Shown piece by piece: positions 1 to 11,841 of a DNA stretch of 64,000 nt. This DNA comes from Lunularia cruciata (taxonomy: Eukaryota; Streptophyta; Marchantiopsida; Lunulariales; Lunulariaceae). The position numbers and the translations under genes were made by a program. The stretch spans positions 54,293,034-54,357,033 of the forward strand of contig OX419762.1 in assembly GCA_948567375.1 (NCBI GenBank), read 5' to 3'. Under the pieces are notes generated by a model. That model was not told the DNA's origin. It saw only the letters and a program-made list of their open reading frames with translations, and did not search any database. Position 1 is the first letter of the stretch. Every line of letters starts with the position of its first letter.

Positions 1-531
1 TGCGAAGTGCAAATCAATGTGCTTGTTGGATGTTGGATTCTATAACCTTGATCTTCATTTTGTGTGTTTGATCTTGAATGAACTGCAATCAAAGCAATGC
101 CTTGACAGATCTAAGAGGAATTGTAGTGTTGGTAATATTCTGCATTTGTGAGTGTAGTGCAAAGTTGATGTGAAGCAATTTTGATCGAGGAAGTTGTGCC
201 TTCAATGGAGAGGTGGAACACAATTTTGAGGCAAAGTCATTTTGTAGTGAAGTGCAGTTTTTGGGAAAGCCTGAATCATCACAATCAAGATTCTTTGGAA
301 AGAGTTGAAGGTGTTGTGATTAAGAAGTGTTACTTTGTGACAAGATTGTGAATCAGTGCTTGTTACTCTCTTCAGGGTATGGTTTCTACATGAGAGATTG
401 AAGACGCAACCAAGAAGAACTGAAATTGTTACTGTTTGACTTTGTATTTGGACATTTCTAACTCATATCTTTGTGGGAACAAAGTTTACTTACCCGATTA
501 CCGCAAAAGTGATATTTGCCGAGTTGTCACA
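1..531 (-). mobile_element. TG...CA repeat of ~1.9 kb family, cut by window edge
   Basis: This is the reverse complement of the first ~530 bp of the repeat seen whole at 7013-8955 and 44963-46856. The end at 531 reads (reversed) TGTGACAACTCGGC, close to TGTGACAACCCGGC in the other copies. It abuts the Athila-type gag relic that starts at 532, so it inserted into that relic. The other end and its target duplication lie outside the window. No coding function is recognised here. Confidence 0.7.
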
Positions 532-1807
532 CCTTGTGACTACCAACATCATCCAACATATTGTAGTTCCATTGCTGCTTTGAAATCAAGAAATCCTCCA
601 TCCTAAACTTCTTCCTTGGAGTCTTTGTTGTTGATGGTGTTGTGGGGCGAGTGCTCGTGGGATACATAGGAATATCTTTACTTGGAGTAAATCCTTGAGA
701 AGAGTAAACATCCTTTGCAAAATGAGCTCTCTTCTTCTCTTGTGCCAAAAGCTCCAAATTAAGACCCTTGGAGTTTGAGCACTCTCCCTTCTCATACTTG
801 CTCTCAACCACATCTATGGATGCTATCCCCTTACCTTTGTTTGGATTAGGAGCCTCTAGGGTTTCACTACCTCCCTCTTTCCCTCTATTGGCTCCCTCAT
901 AACTCCTTCCTCCATGGTAAGTGGAATTTGGGCAATTCCTTTGGATATGGCCTCTTCCTCCACAGCCAAAACAATTTCTATCATTGAAATTGTTGGCTAG
1001 TTGGCCTCCTTTGTATGGATAGTTTCCATAACTCCTAGGCCCTCTTCCTACATTCTTATCCACCTCTCTCTTCTCCCATAATTGCACCACATTGATCTTG
1101 AGATCTGCAAGTTGTTCTATGATGGTTTGAAGTAGATCCTTTGGTAGGGATGCAAAAATTAGAGCAACTACTACTTGTGGTGCAACCAAAGTATCAGAAG
1201 TTCCACCATACTTGTAGCCTTGAGGAGGATGCACAACCTCCTTCACCACCAAATCACTCTCATCTCCTTCCAAACTCTCCTCCATAAGAATTGCAATCTT
1301 GATAGCTTCAACCTTGGAAGAAGGTTTCTCATATCTCACCTTGCTTCTAATTTGTGGTCTCAACCCTCCCACAAAATTCTTGGTAAGCATAGCTCCTATG
1401 CTAATCATAGTAGTCTCCACATCATCCCTACCCTTCCTCAACACTATGCAAAGTCTGGACTCTAACTTTCCACTCTTTCCAGATAGACTCTCATTTTCTC
1501 TCCATCTACTTGCTTAAGAAAGGTAACTTCACTCATCAATCTCTCATAACTCTCATTTGGAGGGAAGTTTTCAATGAGTGTTGAAGTCAAACTCTCCCAG
1601 AGACTCTTCTTGCCTATCTCTCCTCTCTCTCTTTTGGTATTCTGACTCATACCATATAAGTGTTGCATCCTCAAAGAAATCTTCTAATAATGAGACCCAC
1701 TCATTCTTCCTCCACTCATTGTTTCATATGCAAGCTCTCTTGAAGTCTTTCACAAAGGCCTCCACATCTTCTCCATCCTTGCCAAAGAAAATTGGAAGTT
1801 TCCCCAT
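532..1807 (-). pseudogene. gag relic of Athila-type element
   Basis: The start codon aligned with the intact copy (MGKLLVF) is at 1807-1805. The open part 1444-527 matches residues about 120-425 of the intact Gag-Pol and keeps the zinc knuckle NCFGCGGRGHIQRNC. Upstream, at 1445-1807, stops and frameshifts break the frame. Gag would form the particle shell and bind RNA through the CCHC knuckle. It is inactive and cut at 531 by another repeat. Confidence 0.8.
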
Positions 1808-2042
1808 CTTAACTCCTCACTATCTTTCTTTTCTCTCAATTTTTCTTTTCTTTTTTCTTTGCTCTCACTCTATAACTAATAGAGTATATACATGACTAAC
1901 ATCATTTGAGAGTAATCTACCCTAGGGAACACAAAAGTTTCAAGTTGCTCCAAGATTTCTATAGCAACATCAAATCCTAGAGTGCATATTAATCAAACCC
2001 CCATGAATAGTTTATCCATAAGTTGAAAGATTATCGCCATCA

Positions 2043-3335
2043 CTAATCTTGGGAACTAGCTGATGAAGGTGGTAGAATTTCTGGAGCTGTACTAAGACTT
2101 TCTACAAGATCCTTCACCAAAGTCTCCAAAAATGCTTTTACTCCATTACACTCATGTCTTTTTGGAAGTCCTTCCACTCCACAAACCTCACACAACTCCT
2201 TGTTCTTAAATCTTCTCCACCCCAATCTTGGTGAAGAAGGTCCAACATGCAAACCCAAGTCAAGTAAGCCTCTCCATTCCCTCAATCTCTTGCTTTCCAA
2301 GGTTAATGGACATGAACTTGCTTTACATCCCTTGTCTCCACATAGAAAGCACTTAGACTCACTCTTTCCTCCAAGTGGTGTAGGTTTTTGAATCCTCTCA
2401 ACACTCTCTTCAAATTCTGTTCTAAACTCTCTTTCTTCAAATCCACCCCTACAATCACCTCAAACCCTTAGAGAACCTTGCATAGTCTCAAATTTCACTC
2501 TTGATGACCCTCCATGTTCCCAAGATGAATCTAAACACTCAAACATGCTTTTTGTTGCTCTCAAACTCCTCATGCATGAGATCTAAACTCTACAGAATCA
2601 ACCTTTCCTCACAATGTTACTCAAATCTCTCAATAGGTATGTTACAATCCTGTGAAATTTTGTACACTTGATCACAACTTCAAGGTATCCCTCTCTACAA
2701 AATTTCTGACCTTTTCATTGAGCCATTTGGCCTAGACACCTTTCTATTCAGCACACATATTTTAAATTTGGTCTGAAAACCACCCTCTCCTCACTTTAAA
2801 AACTCATAACTCCATGCACAAGAATGATCTTTCTCTAATTTTGGTATCAACAGGTAGGATACAATGCACTGAATTTTTTATGAAATTTTTAGGACAATCT
2901 ACTAAAACTTGAAGAAATGGTAGACTTTGTACAATTTTCCAAAGAGCATGCAATTGCAAGAGCAATTTACCCTATCAACTTTCAAAAATTCAAGCTCAAT
3001 GTGCATAGTAGCTCTCATAATAATTTCAAGTGTGCTAACTGCCGGATAACCTAAGCTATTATGTGTAGAAATTTCAAATCAAGATCTCAAACTTGAGATT
3101 TTGCCCAAAATCACCTTAATCCCCAAAATCTGCAATCCACCTCACACAATCTTTCCAAATTCTCTCAAGTGTTTAAGATATACAACATCACCTCAAAGAC
3201 ATCATAATGAACTAAGGTGTATACAAATGGGTCCAAGTTCTCTAACATAAGTTCAGCCCTCTCCTCCCCTAAAGTTCTCTCCAAGTGAACTCTCATAGCC
3301 TCCTTCTGTCTAATATAGAATTGTACGTGGAACAT
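2043..3335 (-). pseudogene. leader ORF relics of Athila-type element
   Basis: 3335-3165 encodes a short protein (MFHVQFYIRQKEAM...) matching the small leader ORF at 29011-29181 of the intact element. 2043-2300 and the broken sequence to about 2540 match the 157-aa leader ORF (29830-30303), including the region with several Cys-X2-Cys pairs. Between them (about 2550-3160) is non-coding leader. That both small ORFs are recognisable in an old copy suggests they are a standing part of the family. Confidence 0.65.
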
Positions 3336-3376
3336 TATCTTGCCTTCTAGAGAGGTCCCAAAAATGGAACCAAAAA

Positions 3377-4069
3377 TGTGAGCCGGCTTGTCTATCACTC
3401 AGGATGAACCTTTGATGGCTATATTATGGTAATGTACCATGGACTAAGATAGCAAGGAACCCCAACTCCATCATACTCCTCCAAGGCTAACACTCCAAGA
3501 CTCAAGACATTGCTCACTAGAGAACTCAATGAGAGAGAGATAGTTACAAATGAAAGGATGATGAGTATCTCCTCACCCCTAGTTTATATACTTGTGAAAT
3601 AGTTACACACCAAAGTTACTAATTACTAGAGTAACTCAAGTTATTAGGCTAAAAGTCAAGTAAAGTCAAAAGGTGTAAAGGAATATCCATCCACATGGGC
3701 ATATTCCACTAAGCATGTGATCTTATCTTGACCCAACCACTAAGTCAAGGATTCTTTCACATGGACTATCCTTGGACTATAAAAAAATCCAAAACAAAAA
3801 TGCTTGCGGGCCCAAGAGTTCTCAACTCTTTCCTCAAAGCCAAACACCTATGAATAATACCAAGTCAACACACTAAAATCCAAAATAGTGGTGCTCATCT
3901 TTTCCATTTCCTCTAAAGTAAGGTCCCCTTTATCTTAGCTATGACTTACTTTAGCTAATCATGACTAATGTAGAATTGTCCTTTATTTCTATATAAATAA
4001 TATCTATGAAGTACTAGTAATACCAAACTAAATATCACATACTACATACATGCACAAATGGGTGTTACA
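3377..4069 (-). repeat. 5' LTR of the Athila-type relic
   Basis: A 693-bp LTR, reversed: it starts TGTAACACCC at 4069 and ends ...CCGGCTCACA at 3377, aligning end to end with the 679-bp LTRs of the intact element. The adjacent internal sequence (3376 downward) resembles the primer-site region after 28969. The flank beyond 4069 is a chromovirus fragment, so no duplication can be checked. Confidence 0.85.
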
Positions 4070-5388
4070 TGACCACCAACCATGAAGAAGCATTCCAAAA
4101 GTTGAAACATATGGTGTCTTCAAGACGTATCCTTCAACCATATGACCCTCAACTACCTTGTGTGGTTGATTTTGATGATTTTAACTTTGCAATTGGAGCA
4201 ATGTTGCAATAGGAATTCCCATATGGACTACATCCCAATGCCTTTGTGTCTTACCAACTAAATACAACTAAAGAAATTATTCTGCTTGAGATTAGGAACA
4301 ACTTGCAATGGTATATGCCACCAAGGTATGGAAGCATTATCTCTTAGGGAAACAAATGATCATGCAAACCAATCACAAACCATTGTTATAGACCTTACAC
4401 TTGGAACACATGAAGAGTTGACATCATCAATGGAAGGAGCAACTCCAATTTTTGATATCAAACTTGAGTACAAACAAAGTTGGTTCTATTGCATCCTTGA
4501 TGCTCTATCAAAGTTTTGGCAAGCACTCTCCAGATGCTTGGCACCAAGCTTGCTTTGTCCACGGCCAATCATCCTCAAATGAATGGAAAAACCAAACGTG
4601 AAAATTGTACCTTGGAGGATATGCTACGTGCCTTTGTCAATGTCCACTATACCAATTGGGATGAATGTCTTGCAGTTGCAGAATATATTTACAATAATTC
4701 CAAATAGGCAAGCACAAGATTTTCTCCTTTCTTTCTCAATTTTGGCCAAGATCCAGATTCTCTTCTTGCTCCTCCTCCACCTCAGGTCCCTCATACGTCA
4801 ACCTTCTTGACCACCATATCCCAATCTCTCCAACAAGCCAAATCTCACCTCCTTGTTGCTCAAAATCATCAGAAACAATATACGGACCACCATTGTCATG
4901 ATCTCACCTTTGAAGTTGGTGATAAAGTCATGTTATCCTCTAGTTACCTACCTCTCCCACTTGATACCCAAGTTCATAAAATTTCCCCTAATTAGAGAGG
5001 ACCTTTTGATATCACCCAAATCATCTCACTTATTGCTTATTGACCTGCCTTACCTTGTCATATGTGCATCCACCCTGTCTTTCACATTTCCAAGTTGAAA
5101 CCCTTTGTTCCTAACCCATCTTCTTTTTCCTCTTGAGTCCAACCTCCTCCTCCTCCCATCCCTATCCATGATCATGAGGAGTACAAAGTTGATTGTATCT
5201 TTTCACATCGCCACATATAACAAGGACGTCAACAACATATGGAGTACAAGGTCTTTTGGAAAGGGTATCCCCTTCATAATGCCACATGGGAACTTCTTTC
5301 TCACCTCCAGAATGCACAAATAGTCATCCAAGAGTCTGAAGCTTTAATGGCGACGAGGACGTCACCAACTAGCGGTGGGAGAATATGA
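4070..5388 (+). pseudogene. chromovirus (Ty3/gypsy) pol relic: RNase H, integrase, chromodomain
   Basis: About 4073-4330 encodes an RNase H-like start (EEAFQKLKHMVSS, then FNFAIGAML). About 4516-4710 carries the end of the integrase core (HPQMNGKTKREN) and 4807-5000 the integrase C-terminal part (FEVGDKVML). About 5180-5388 reads as a chromodomain (EYKVDCIFSHR, then VFWKGYPLHNATWE). Chromodomains steer integration to marked chromatin in this lineage. RT is missing, and stops and an internal deletion show a dead fragment. The chromodomain is weakly preserved but well placed at the C-terminus. Confidence 0.75.
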
Positions 5389-5797
5389 ACTATGGAATTC
5401 AGTGATGTAGTTAGTAAGGCTAACAAAGTAGAGAATAAGCCAAGTTAGCCCAAATATTCCAAAAGCATCTAGGACGCTTCTTAGGAAGCTTTCCGACTAA
5501 CTTAACTTGCATCCCAAGCAGGTAGCTTCTAGAAGGAAGCTTCTAACTAGCTTAGCTTGCATGCCAAGTATGTAGCTTTTAGAATAAAGCTTCTTGAGAA
5601 GCTTCCTAGTTAACTTGGCTTGCACTCTAAGAAAGTGGCTCAAGGAAGCTTCTTGAGAAGCTTCTCAAGAGCCTTGTATGCTATCTATAAATACCAAAGC
5701 CAAAGCTCATGCTAGGCATTTGGAGTTTTCCCACATTCAAGTGTTTCAATGTAAGATTCCATTTTCCTATTTCTCTCCTTGGTCTTGATCTTTTACA
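5389..5797 (+). repeat. probable 3' LTR of the chromovirus relic
   Basis: This stretch follows the chromodomain stop and a purine-rich run (GGTGGGAGAA) and ends ...GATCTTTTACA just where MT-element gag homology begins (about 5798). It holds a set of GAAGCTTC-type palindromes and a TATA box. The left boundary is uncertain by some tens of bases. No second copy is present for comparison. Confidence 0.5.
5476..5699 (+). promoter_or_regulatory. heat-shock-element-like cluster plus TATA box in LTR
   Basis: Inverted GAA/TTC modules occur at about 5477-5494, 5525-5544 (TTCTAGAAGGAAGCTTC), 5589-5605 (TTCTTGAGAAGCTTC) and 5644-5664 (GAAGCTTCTTGAGAAGCTTC). Heat-shock factor binds alternating nGAAn/nTTCn units. 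TATAAATA follows at about 5692. The order, several such units then a TATA box, is that of a heat-responsive promoter such as the one known in the ONSEN LTR. Function here is inferred from motif alone. Confidence 0.45.
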
Positions 5798-7012
5798 ATG
5801 GTGACATTTAGATTTAGAAGGGAGGCTTCATCCACAATTGTTGCTTCTTCTAGAGTGCAATAGAGTGCACCATATTACATTGGCTTTTGACAATAGAGTG
5901 GGCAACCCAAATCTTATAGAGCAAGTGGAGTGCCTAGTGTAGCTAGACCCTTACCTTCATTTTTGGGTTAGTAGCAACTAATAAGTAGTGGTGTTGCTTT
6001 TTAAACTTGTGGTGGACTTCACCACAAGAGACAATGCACTAAGGGCAATGGACATGATACCTCTAGAGCACCATAGCCAACTTAAAGATAATGTGACCAT
6101 TGTCACAATTTTGGTCACACCAATGATCGATGCTTTGACCTTCACCCAAAGTTACAAAGTGATTGGGCTACTATGGCATATGGTAGAGGAGCTCGATGCC
6201 ATAGAAGATGATGTGGTTGAGGACCTACACATAGTAGGGGCCCAATACATACCCTTGCTTTTGATACAACCATAGGTAATAAGATTGAGTAGTCGGCATA
6301 GAGATTGGCTAGCATAGCCATAGCTCAAAGGAGATCAGATTCAAGTGTTGAGGCTTCCACCTCTTACGTTGGTGATAGAGATATCTTGGACTTTATATGC
6401 AGAGCAACATAGAAAGATGCATCTTCCATAGTAACTAGGAGTGCAATATGTGCTCTAGATTCTAAAGGAGCATTAGTGGAGTTGGATGCACAAAGAGGAG
6501 AGGTTGGTAGACAAGTTAGATTTCCTTAGTCTTTCTCACTCTTTGAGGCACTATAGACAACATCCATGGCTCCTAAACATCCTAGTATAACTGTGGTAGG
6601 TGGTGATGGAGTGTATGATGGAGCAAACATTAGTCAATCACCTGCTACTATGCATATTGAGTTTAGCACAATGACACTCTCCTTTGTTCTCAACTAATAC
6701 CATGTTTACATTAGGAGTTGACCCAACTCCAACGTTATGGTTGGCTGCCACATTTTGTGAGAGTAAGGATGATAAGGTTTTTGCTTCTAGAGCAAAGGTG
6801 GTTGATGGTGGAGTTGACTTGGTTGAGGAGCATAGAATCTATTCAACTACCAATAGGCAATAGTTGCTAGGTTGGAGGAGTTATCAACTAGGCATGCATT
6901 TGAGCAAGCTTGGTTCACACTTAGAGTTGTCATATTGGACAACCAAAGTGGGATTTTTTGAGTGGTGAGACCTTTAGGAAAAATCTATACATTATATAAC
7001 ATCTTATTATAT
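5798..7012 (+). pseudogene. gag-protease relic of MT element 0
   Basis: The DNA follows element 2 from about position 37630 to 36380 (reversed), through the second half of gag (zinc-knuckle region, Gly/Ser-rich linker) into the segment before the protease. The longest open stretch (5988-6275) is not in the gag frame. The frame is broken many times by stops. The join to the next repeat at 7013 lies inside the protease coding sequence, just before the DSG motif. Confidence 0.7.
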
Positions 7013-8955
7013 TGTGACAACCCGGCAAATATCACTTTTGTGGTAATCGGGTAAGTAAAGTTTGTTCCCGTAAAGATACTAGTCAGAATTGGTCAAATAC
7101 AAAGTCAAATGTCACAATGTAGTTCTTCTTGGTTGCATCTTTAATCTCTCAGGTAGAGACCATACCCAGAAGAGAGTAACAAGCACTGATTCACAGTCTA
7201 GTCATGAATTAACACTTTTTAATCACAACTCCTTCAATTCTTTCCAAACAATCTTGATTGTGATGATTTAGGCTCTCCCAAAAATGGCACTTCACTGCAA
7301 AATGACTTTGCCTCAAAATTGTGTTCCACCCCTCCACTGAAGGCACAACTTCCTCGATCAAAATTGCTTCACATCAAATTCACGCTGCACTCACATATAT
7401 AGAATACTACCAACACTACAATTCCTCTCAGATCTATCAAGGCATTGCTTTGATTGCACTTCACTCAAGATCAAACACATAGAGTAAAGATCAAGGCTGC
7501 GGAATCCAACATCCAACAAACACACTGACTTGCACTTTGAATTTCTCCACACACTCACAAACATAGACATAGAGTTGATACTCAGAATCAAGCTCAAGCG
7601 ACAAGCATTGCTTCACATCACTTTGCTTTATCTATTCTCAAAAATTAGGAGCACTGAACAACATAAGACTGCAAATGCCACTCTTAAATATGAAGCAAAT
7701 GACAGTTCTAACAAAAATACCATTCTACAACAACTTTTCTAACCTGCAGATCCAAAATGACAATGCATCTCTTCATATCTACCTCTTCAAATCTCAAATT
7801 TGTTACTAATCTGATCTGATGTCTACTTCTTCCTTGGCTTCCAAACCCGATCCCAAAGTAACTTCACTCACTTTTACTCTATCTTCGGGTTTTACAACTA
7901 TTAATTCCTCTACCAATTCTAACATTTCTCTCTCTTGATCTGCAATTCCACTAGTGGGTAACTCTTCTAAACATTCATCTCCCGACCACTCTTCTCTAAC
8001 ATCTCCGATGGTAATTCCAAAGACATCTACACTCATACTTCATCTACTTTGGGTTTAGCTACTATCGATTCCTTTGCTAATTCTACTATATCCTCATCAA
8101 GAGTTGTAATTGAAAGCATGGGTACACTATCTATGCCTTCAATTTGTAATCCACTTTCCCCTAATCCCTCATGTTATTAACCCAAAGACACTTATTGTCT
8201 GATCCTACACTTCTGGTTTATTCACTACCGCTATTTCTCCTCTAATTCTATTCTATCTTCAATCAGAATTGAAATTGAAGTCATGGGTATCCTAACTATC
8301 TATTTTTTCTCTATCATTACTCTCTCTAATGCCTCTAGCAAGATTCCCAAAGTCACTTTCACTACACTCCGAGGTCCAACTATCTCAGATCTAGTCATCT
8401 TTGTCTTGAGGCAAAGAAGCTTCTAACCTAAAGTTGTGTAAACCTAAAGTCCGAAGTCCAAAGTCTCAAGTCTCAAGTCTCAAGTCCAAAATCACATTGA
8501 CTCAAAGACACCAACCCGAAGACATTAAACTACTATGTACATCTACTCCCAAAACTTCAAATGCTTGTAACTTCTTGTAAAGACTTTCAAACTCTGCGAT
8601 TTTGGTGGCAATGGAAAGCCCTGAACGAGACGCTTCCAACGAGATATAGCACGTATGATTTGGACTTGTCGTCACTAAGATATGGCTCCCGCAAGAATCT
8701 TGAACTACAACTTCACTTCCTCCTTCGGGTCTGCACTCCTTCGGCGTCTGATCCGAGTTTTTTCCTCCTCTAACACAAAGTAAGCTTCTTTGGGTCTGAT
8801 CCAATCCGAGTCCTTCTTCCTCTAACACAAAGTCAACTTCTAGAGCTTGATCAAAACACAGGTTTCCCTTATTTCTTCTCCATTTGGTTTCAATTTGGTT
8901 TCAGCAAGGCACTTCTTCTTCTAAACTCGTCCAAAATGAAAAATGTGGGTACCAC
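7013..8955 (+). repeat. ~1.94-kb TG...CA repeat, solo-LTR-like, TSD TATAC
   Basis: It begins TGTGACAACCC and ends GGTACCACA. It splits MT element 0 in the protease region; the flanks read TATAT before and TATAC after, a 5-bp duplication with one C-to-T change. The minus strand carries a coding-like stretch (8036-7806, with ADQEREMLELVEEL) that recurs in the 44963-46856 copy. A short run of AAGTCTC units lies near 8460-8487. It fits a solo LTR or a non-autonomous element; no pol-like coding is seen. Confidence 0.65.
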
Positions 8956-10906
8956 ATATACTCTGATGTGTAATCTTTTATGTTGGGGAAAACTATAGTT
9001 TTTGGTCTTAGGAAATGAAAGACCAATGTGTAGAGGTGTCCATTTCAAATCTAAACATCTCTAAGAGGTGGTTCCACATAATATATCACATGTGGAGAAC
9101 TCAATGTTCAGATTTAGCTTGGTCATCCAATTGATAGCTCTATGGTGAAAGCTCAAGCCATTGCGACAATAGCAAAGTCATATGATGTGCTAGTAGTGTT
9201 GTTATACCTTAGTATTGACTATCAGAAGGAGGTAGCTTCCTATAGGCCAAGTTGGTTGTCAAGTGACGGATGAGTATGTTGCCTACCGGTTCACTTTAGT
9301 AGTGGTAGTCTTGGCTCACTATAGTCAAGGACCATAATATTAGGTTTAGCTTTTAATGGTTCTTTTACTTGGCTTGGTGACTTATTGGAGGGGAAGTCTA
9401 TGCGGGAGACACCTAATACTAAAGGAGATCACTTGGATTTGAACTAAAAGTGGGGTTGTTCCATCCATCTTGTATGTTCCATTGTGGATTTTTGAGGAAG
9501 GTATTGTAGTAGCATGTAGATCAATTGGTGCACCAAGTTTGGAGTGAAGCCTTTGTACCACCAAGAGACCCATGCAAGGATGAGCCTCTGTAATCTACTA
9601 CCTTGTGACCTTTGGATACCACACTTATTGCTTGGTAGTATCCAATAGAGAGAGTATGCCTATTGGAGCTATTGGGTGGGATTAGCATTGGAGGTACTAC
9701 ATGCAAATATATGGGTTCAAAGGTACTTGTATGTGGAAAAAGATGAGAGTTTTAGGTGAGTCTCTTTGCATCATGTGATACACTTGGCCTATTGGTATCT
9801 TGAGTTATTACTAATGTTAGAAACCAGTGGTTACCAAAAGACCTATAACAAACATTTCCTTGCTAAGGGCCATTTCCATGATCTAGAGAGATACGGTCTC
9901 ATTCATTTGGTGATTTCTAGATGGCCATGTTAAGGACATACCCATGTAGGCCAAGAATAGGGTCTGTAAGATCTCTATTTTGGTGTGTTTTGGAAGATGT
10001 TATGTATACTATAGAACCTCTAAGTTCATTAGGCCATTTCTCCATCCTACATTTTGGAGAATGTCCCTATAATGGATGATTCTTGCTTACGAGTGGTGGC
10101 AAGCATACATCAAGTCCATTTGTGGATAGGACTAACCATGTTGTTGGATGCAGCCAAAGTTGGATCATGGGCCCATCATCTTTGTCTTTAGTGGATGAAC
10201 TTCTTACCTAGAGAAGTTTTATAACATGCTTATGATGGGATTCAATAGCTAACTTACCTTATTGTTGATGATAGTTTGGATGTTGGGCACTAGTCTTAGA
10301 TAGTGGTAGTGGTTGATAGTGGTAGATGGTGAACCTTATGGCAATGGTGAACCTTGTTGGGAAGCCTAGAGTTACTTTCCCCGCACTCATGAATTTCCTA
10401 AGTTCATATGCTTTTTTGAGAAGGAGGTCTTGGGCTTGTTTGGGACTCATAATTATTGTAGTTGGTGGAACCCAACATCAATGAGAGAGAGCAAGTGATA
10501 GATTTTTTCTACCAATATACCGCCATTTCAATAGTGTTAGATGCATCCAAGCATTTGGTGTTAGGTCAAACTATGGACCTAAATTGTTTGACTTGGATCA
10601 TGAGATTTGGCTTGGTAGAGAAAATAAGATATGCTTGATATGCATCACCACTCTGACACTTTTGAGCTCTATGCCTATCAAGACAATTTACGCACATGCT
10701 AGGAACAATGGACTTAGTGGGCATATTATTCTTGAAACACAACCCATGAGTGGTCTACTTTGGATTCATCCAAGTGAGCACGGTCTACTTGGCATGCAGT
10801 TAGAGGACATGTGGAGCTTGTAGCCAGAGTAGAGGGAGTTTTTCATTCCAAGGTTGGGGACTCTAGTAATTACAAGCCTAACATTACTCCCAAGGGCCTA
10901 GTGTAG
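8956..10906 (+). pseudogene. protease end and DNA methyltransferase relic of MT element 0
   Basis: 8956-9340 continues the protease segment. About 9340-10900 aligns with the methyltransferase region of element 2. Translated pieces still resemble its target-preparation and catalytic segments, but stops and frameshifts are scattered through it. The region ends at TAG 10904-10906, the same place as the TAG in elements 1 and 2, followed by TAG CTA where the others have CAG CCA. It cannot make an active enzyme. Confidence 0.75.
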
Positions 10907-11841
10907 TAGCTAGTCAATATGTCTTCCACTCCTACATCAATTATGGAAGATACTTAGGAGCCAAATATTGGACCCAAGCTTAAAAGAGGGGAAAGGGAGA
11001 GAGTTTGGAGGTTCTTGAGGAGCTACACTAGTTGTTTTGGCTTTAGTATGAATGATTTGGGTGCTTTAAAAGGATTTGGTATTTGGATTGAGCTGACTAG
11101 AGATACCCAAATTTTTTTACATCCTTACAAATATAGTGACATGGAGAGAATATTGATTCAAAGATGGAATAAAGACCTTTTGAGGCTAGTTTGGTCGAGA
11201 GTTCACAAGGAAAGTATGCTTCAACAAAAATGATGCCAACCAAGAAGGATATGCATGGCAATTACATAGATAGGTAGATGTGTGGAGATTACTGTCCTAT
11301 CAACCAATAGACTAGGGCTGATTGGTATGCTATGCCTATACTAGAGGAGATCTTTGATGCAATTGCGCATGCAAAGGCCTTCAGTAATTTGGATCTTTGA
11401 GTAGGATATCATCACTTACCAATCAAGGAAGAGGGTAAGTCCAGTACAACATTTTGGGCTATTGATCCTCACAACAAAGATGTAATCTATTAATGGAGTT
11501 TCTTATCATTTGGGTTAAAAAATACTCTTGTTGAGTTCTAGAGGGTCATGGATAGGATCCTAATAGAACTGGATTTTTCTTGGTGTTCTGTTGATGATGT
11601 TTTAGTCTATAGCACTAGTGTGGAGGAGCATGAGAGAGATTTGTTGGAGGTGTTTAAGAGATTGTGATCTCATGGACTCAAATTATATCCTAGGAAGTGT
11701 AGATTCTTCCATGAGCAAGTTGAGTATTTGGATCACACTATCTACCCTAATGGACTTGGTATAGAATAGACCAAGATGGAGGCTGTTGCACATATTCTTT
11801 GGCCTACAGATGTGAGTAGAGTGCAAGCATTCCTTGGGTTG
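10907..11841 (+). pseudogene. reverse transcriptase N-terminal relic of MT element 0
   Basis: It encodes, with breaks, the connector to RT and RT motifs up to shortly after the YIDD region (here altered), ending in LGL at the GGTTG join with the nested element at 11842. In the segment matching element 2 position 26425 this copy has CAA (Gln) where elements 1 and 2 have TAG. At the next site (PIN-x-TAG) all three copies have TAG. RT homology resumes at 44392. Confidence 0.75.

Larger units (their letters stand above)
532..4069 (-). mobile_element. Athila/Tat-type Ty3/gypsy relic, 5' half
   Basis: This is a decayed copy of the intact element at 28291-35982, reversed. It keeps the 5' LTR (3377-4069), the primer-site-like start of the leader, the leader ORFs and most of gag down to 532, where another repeat interrupts it. 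The pol part lies outside the window. Many transitions, stops and small gaps show that it is much older than the intact copy. Confidence 0.85.
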
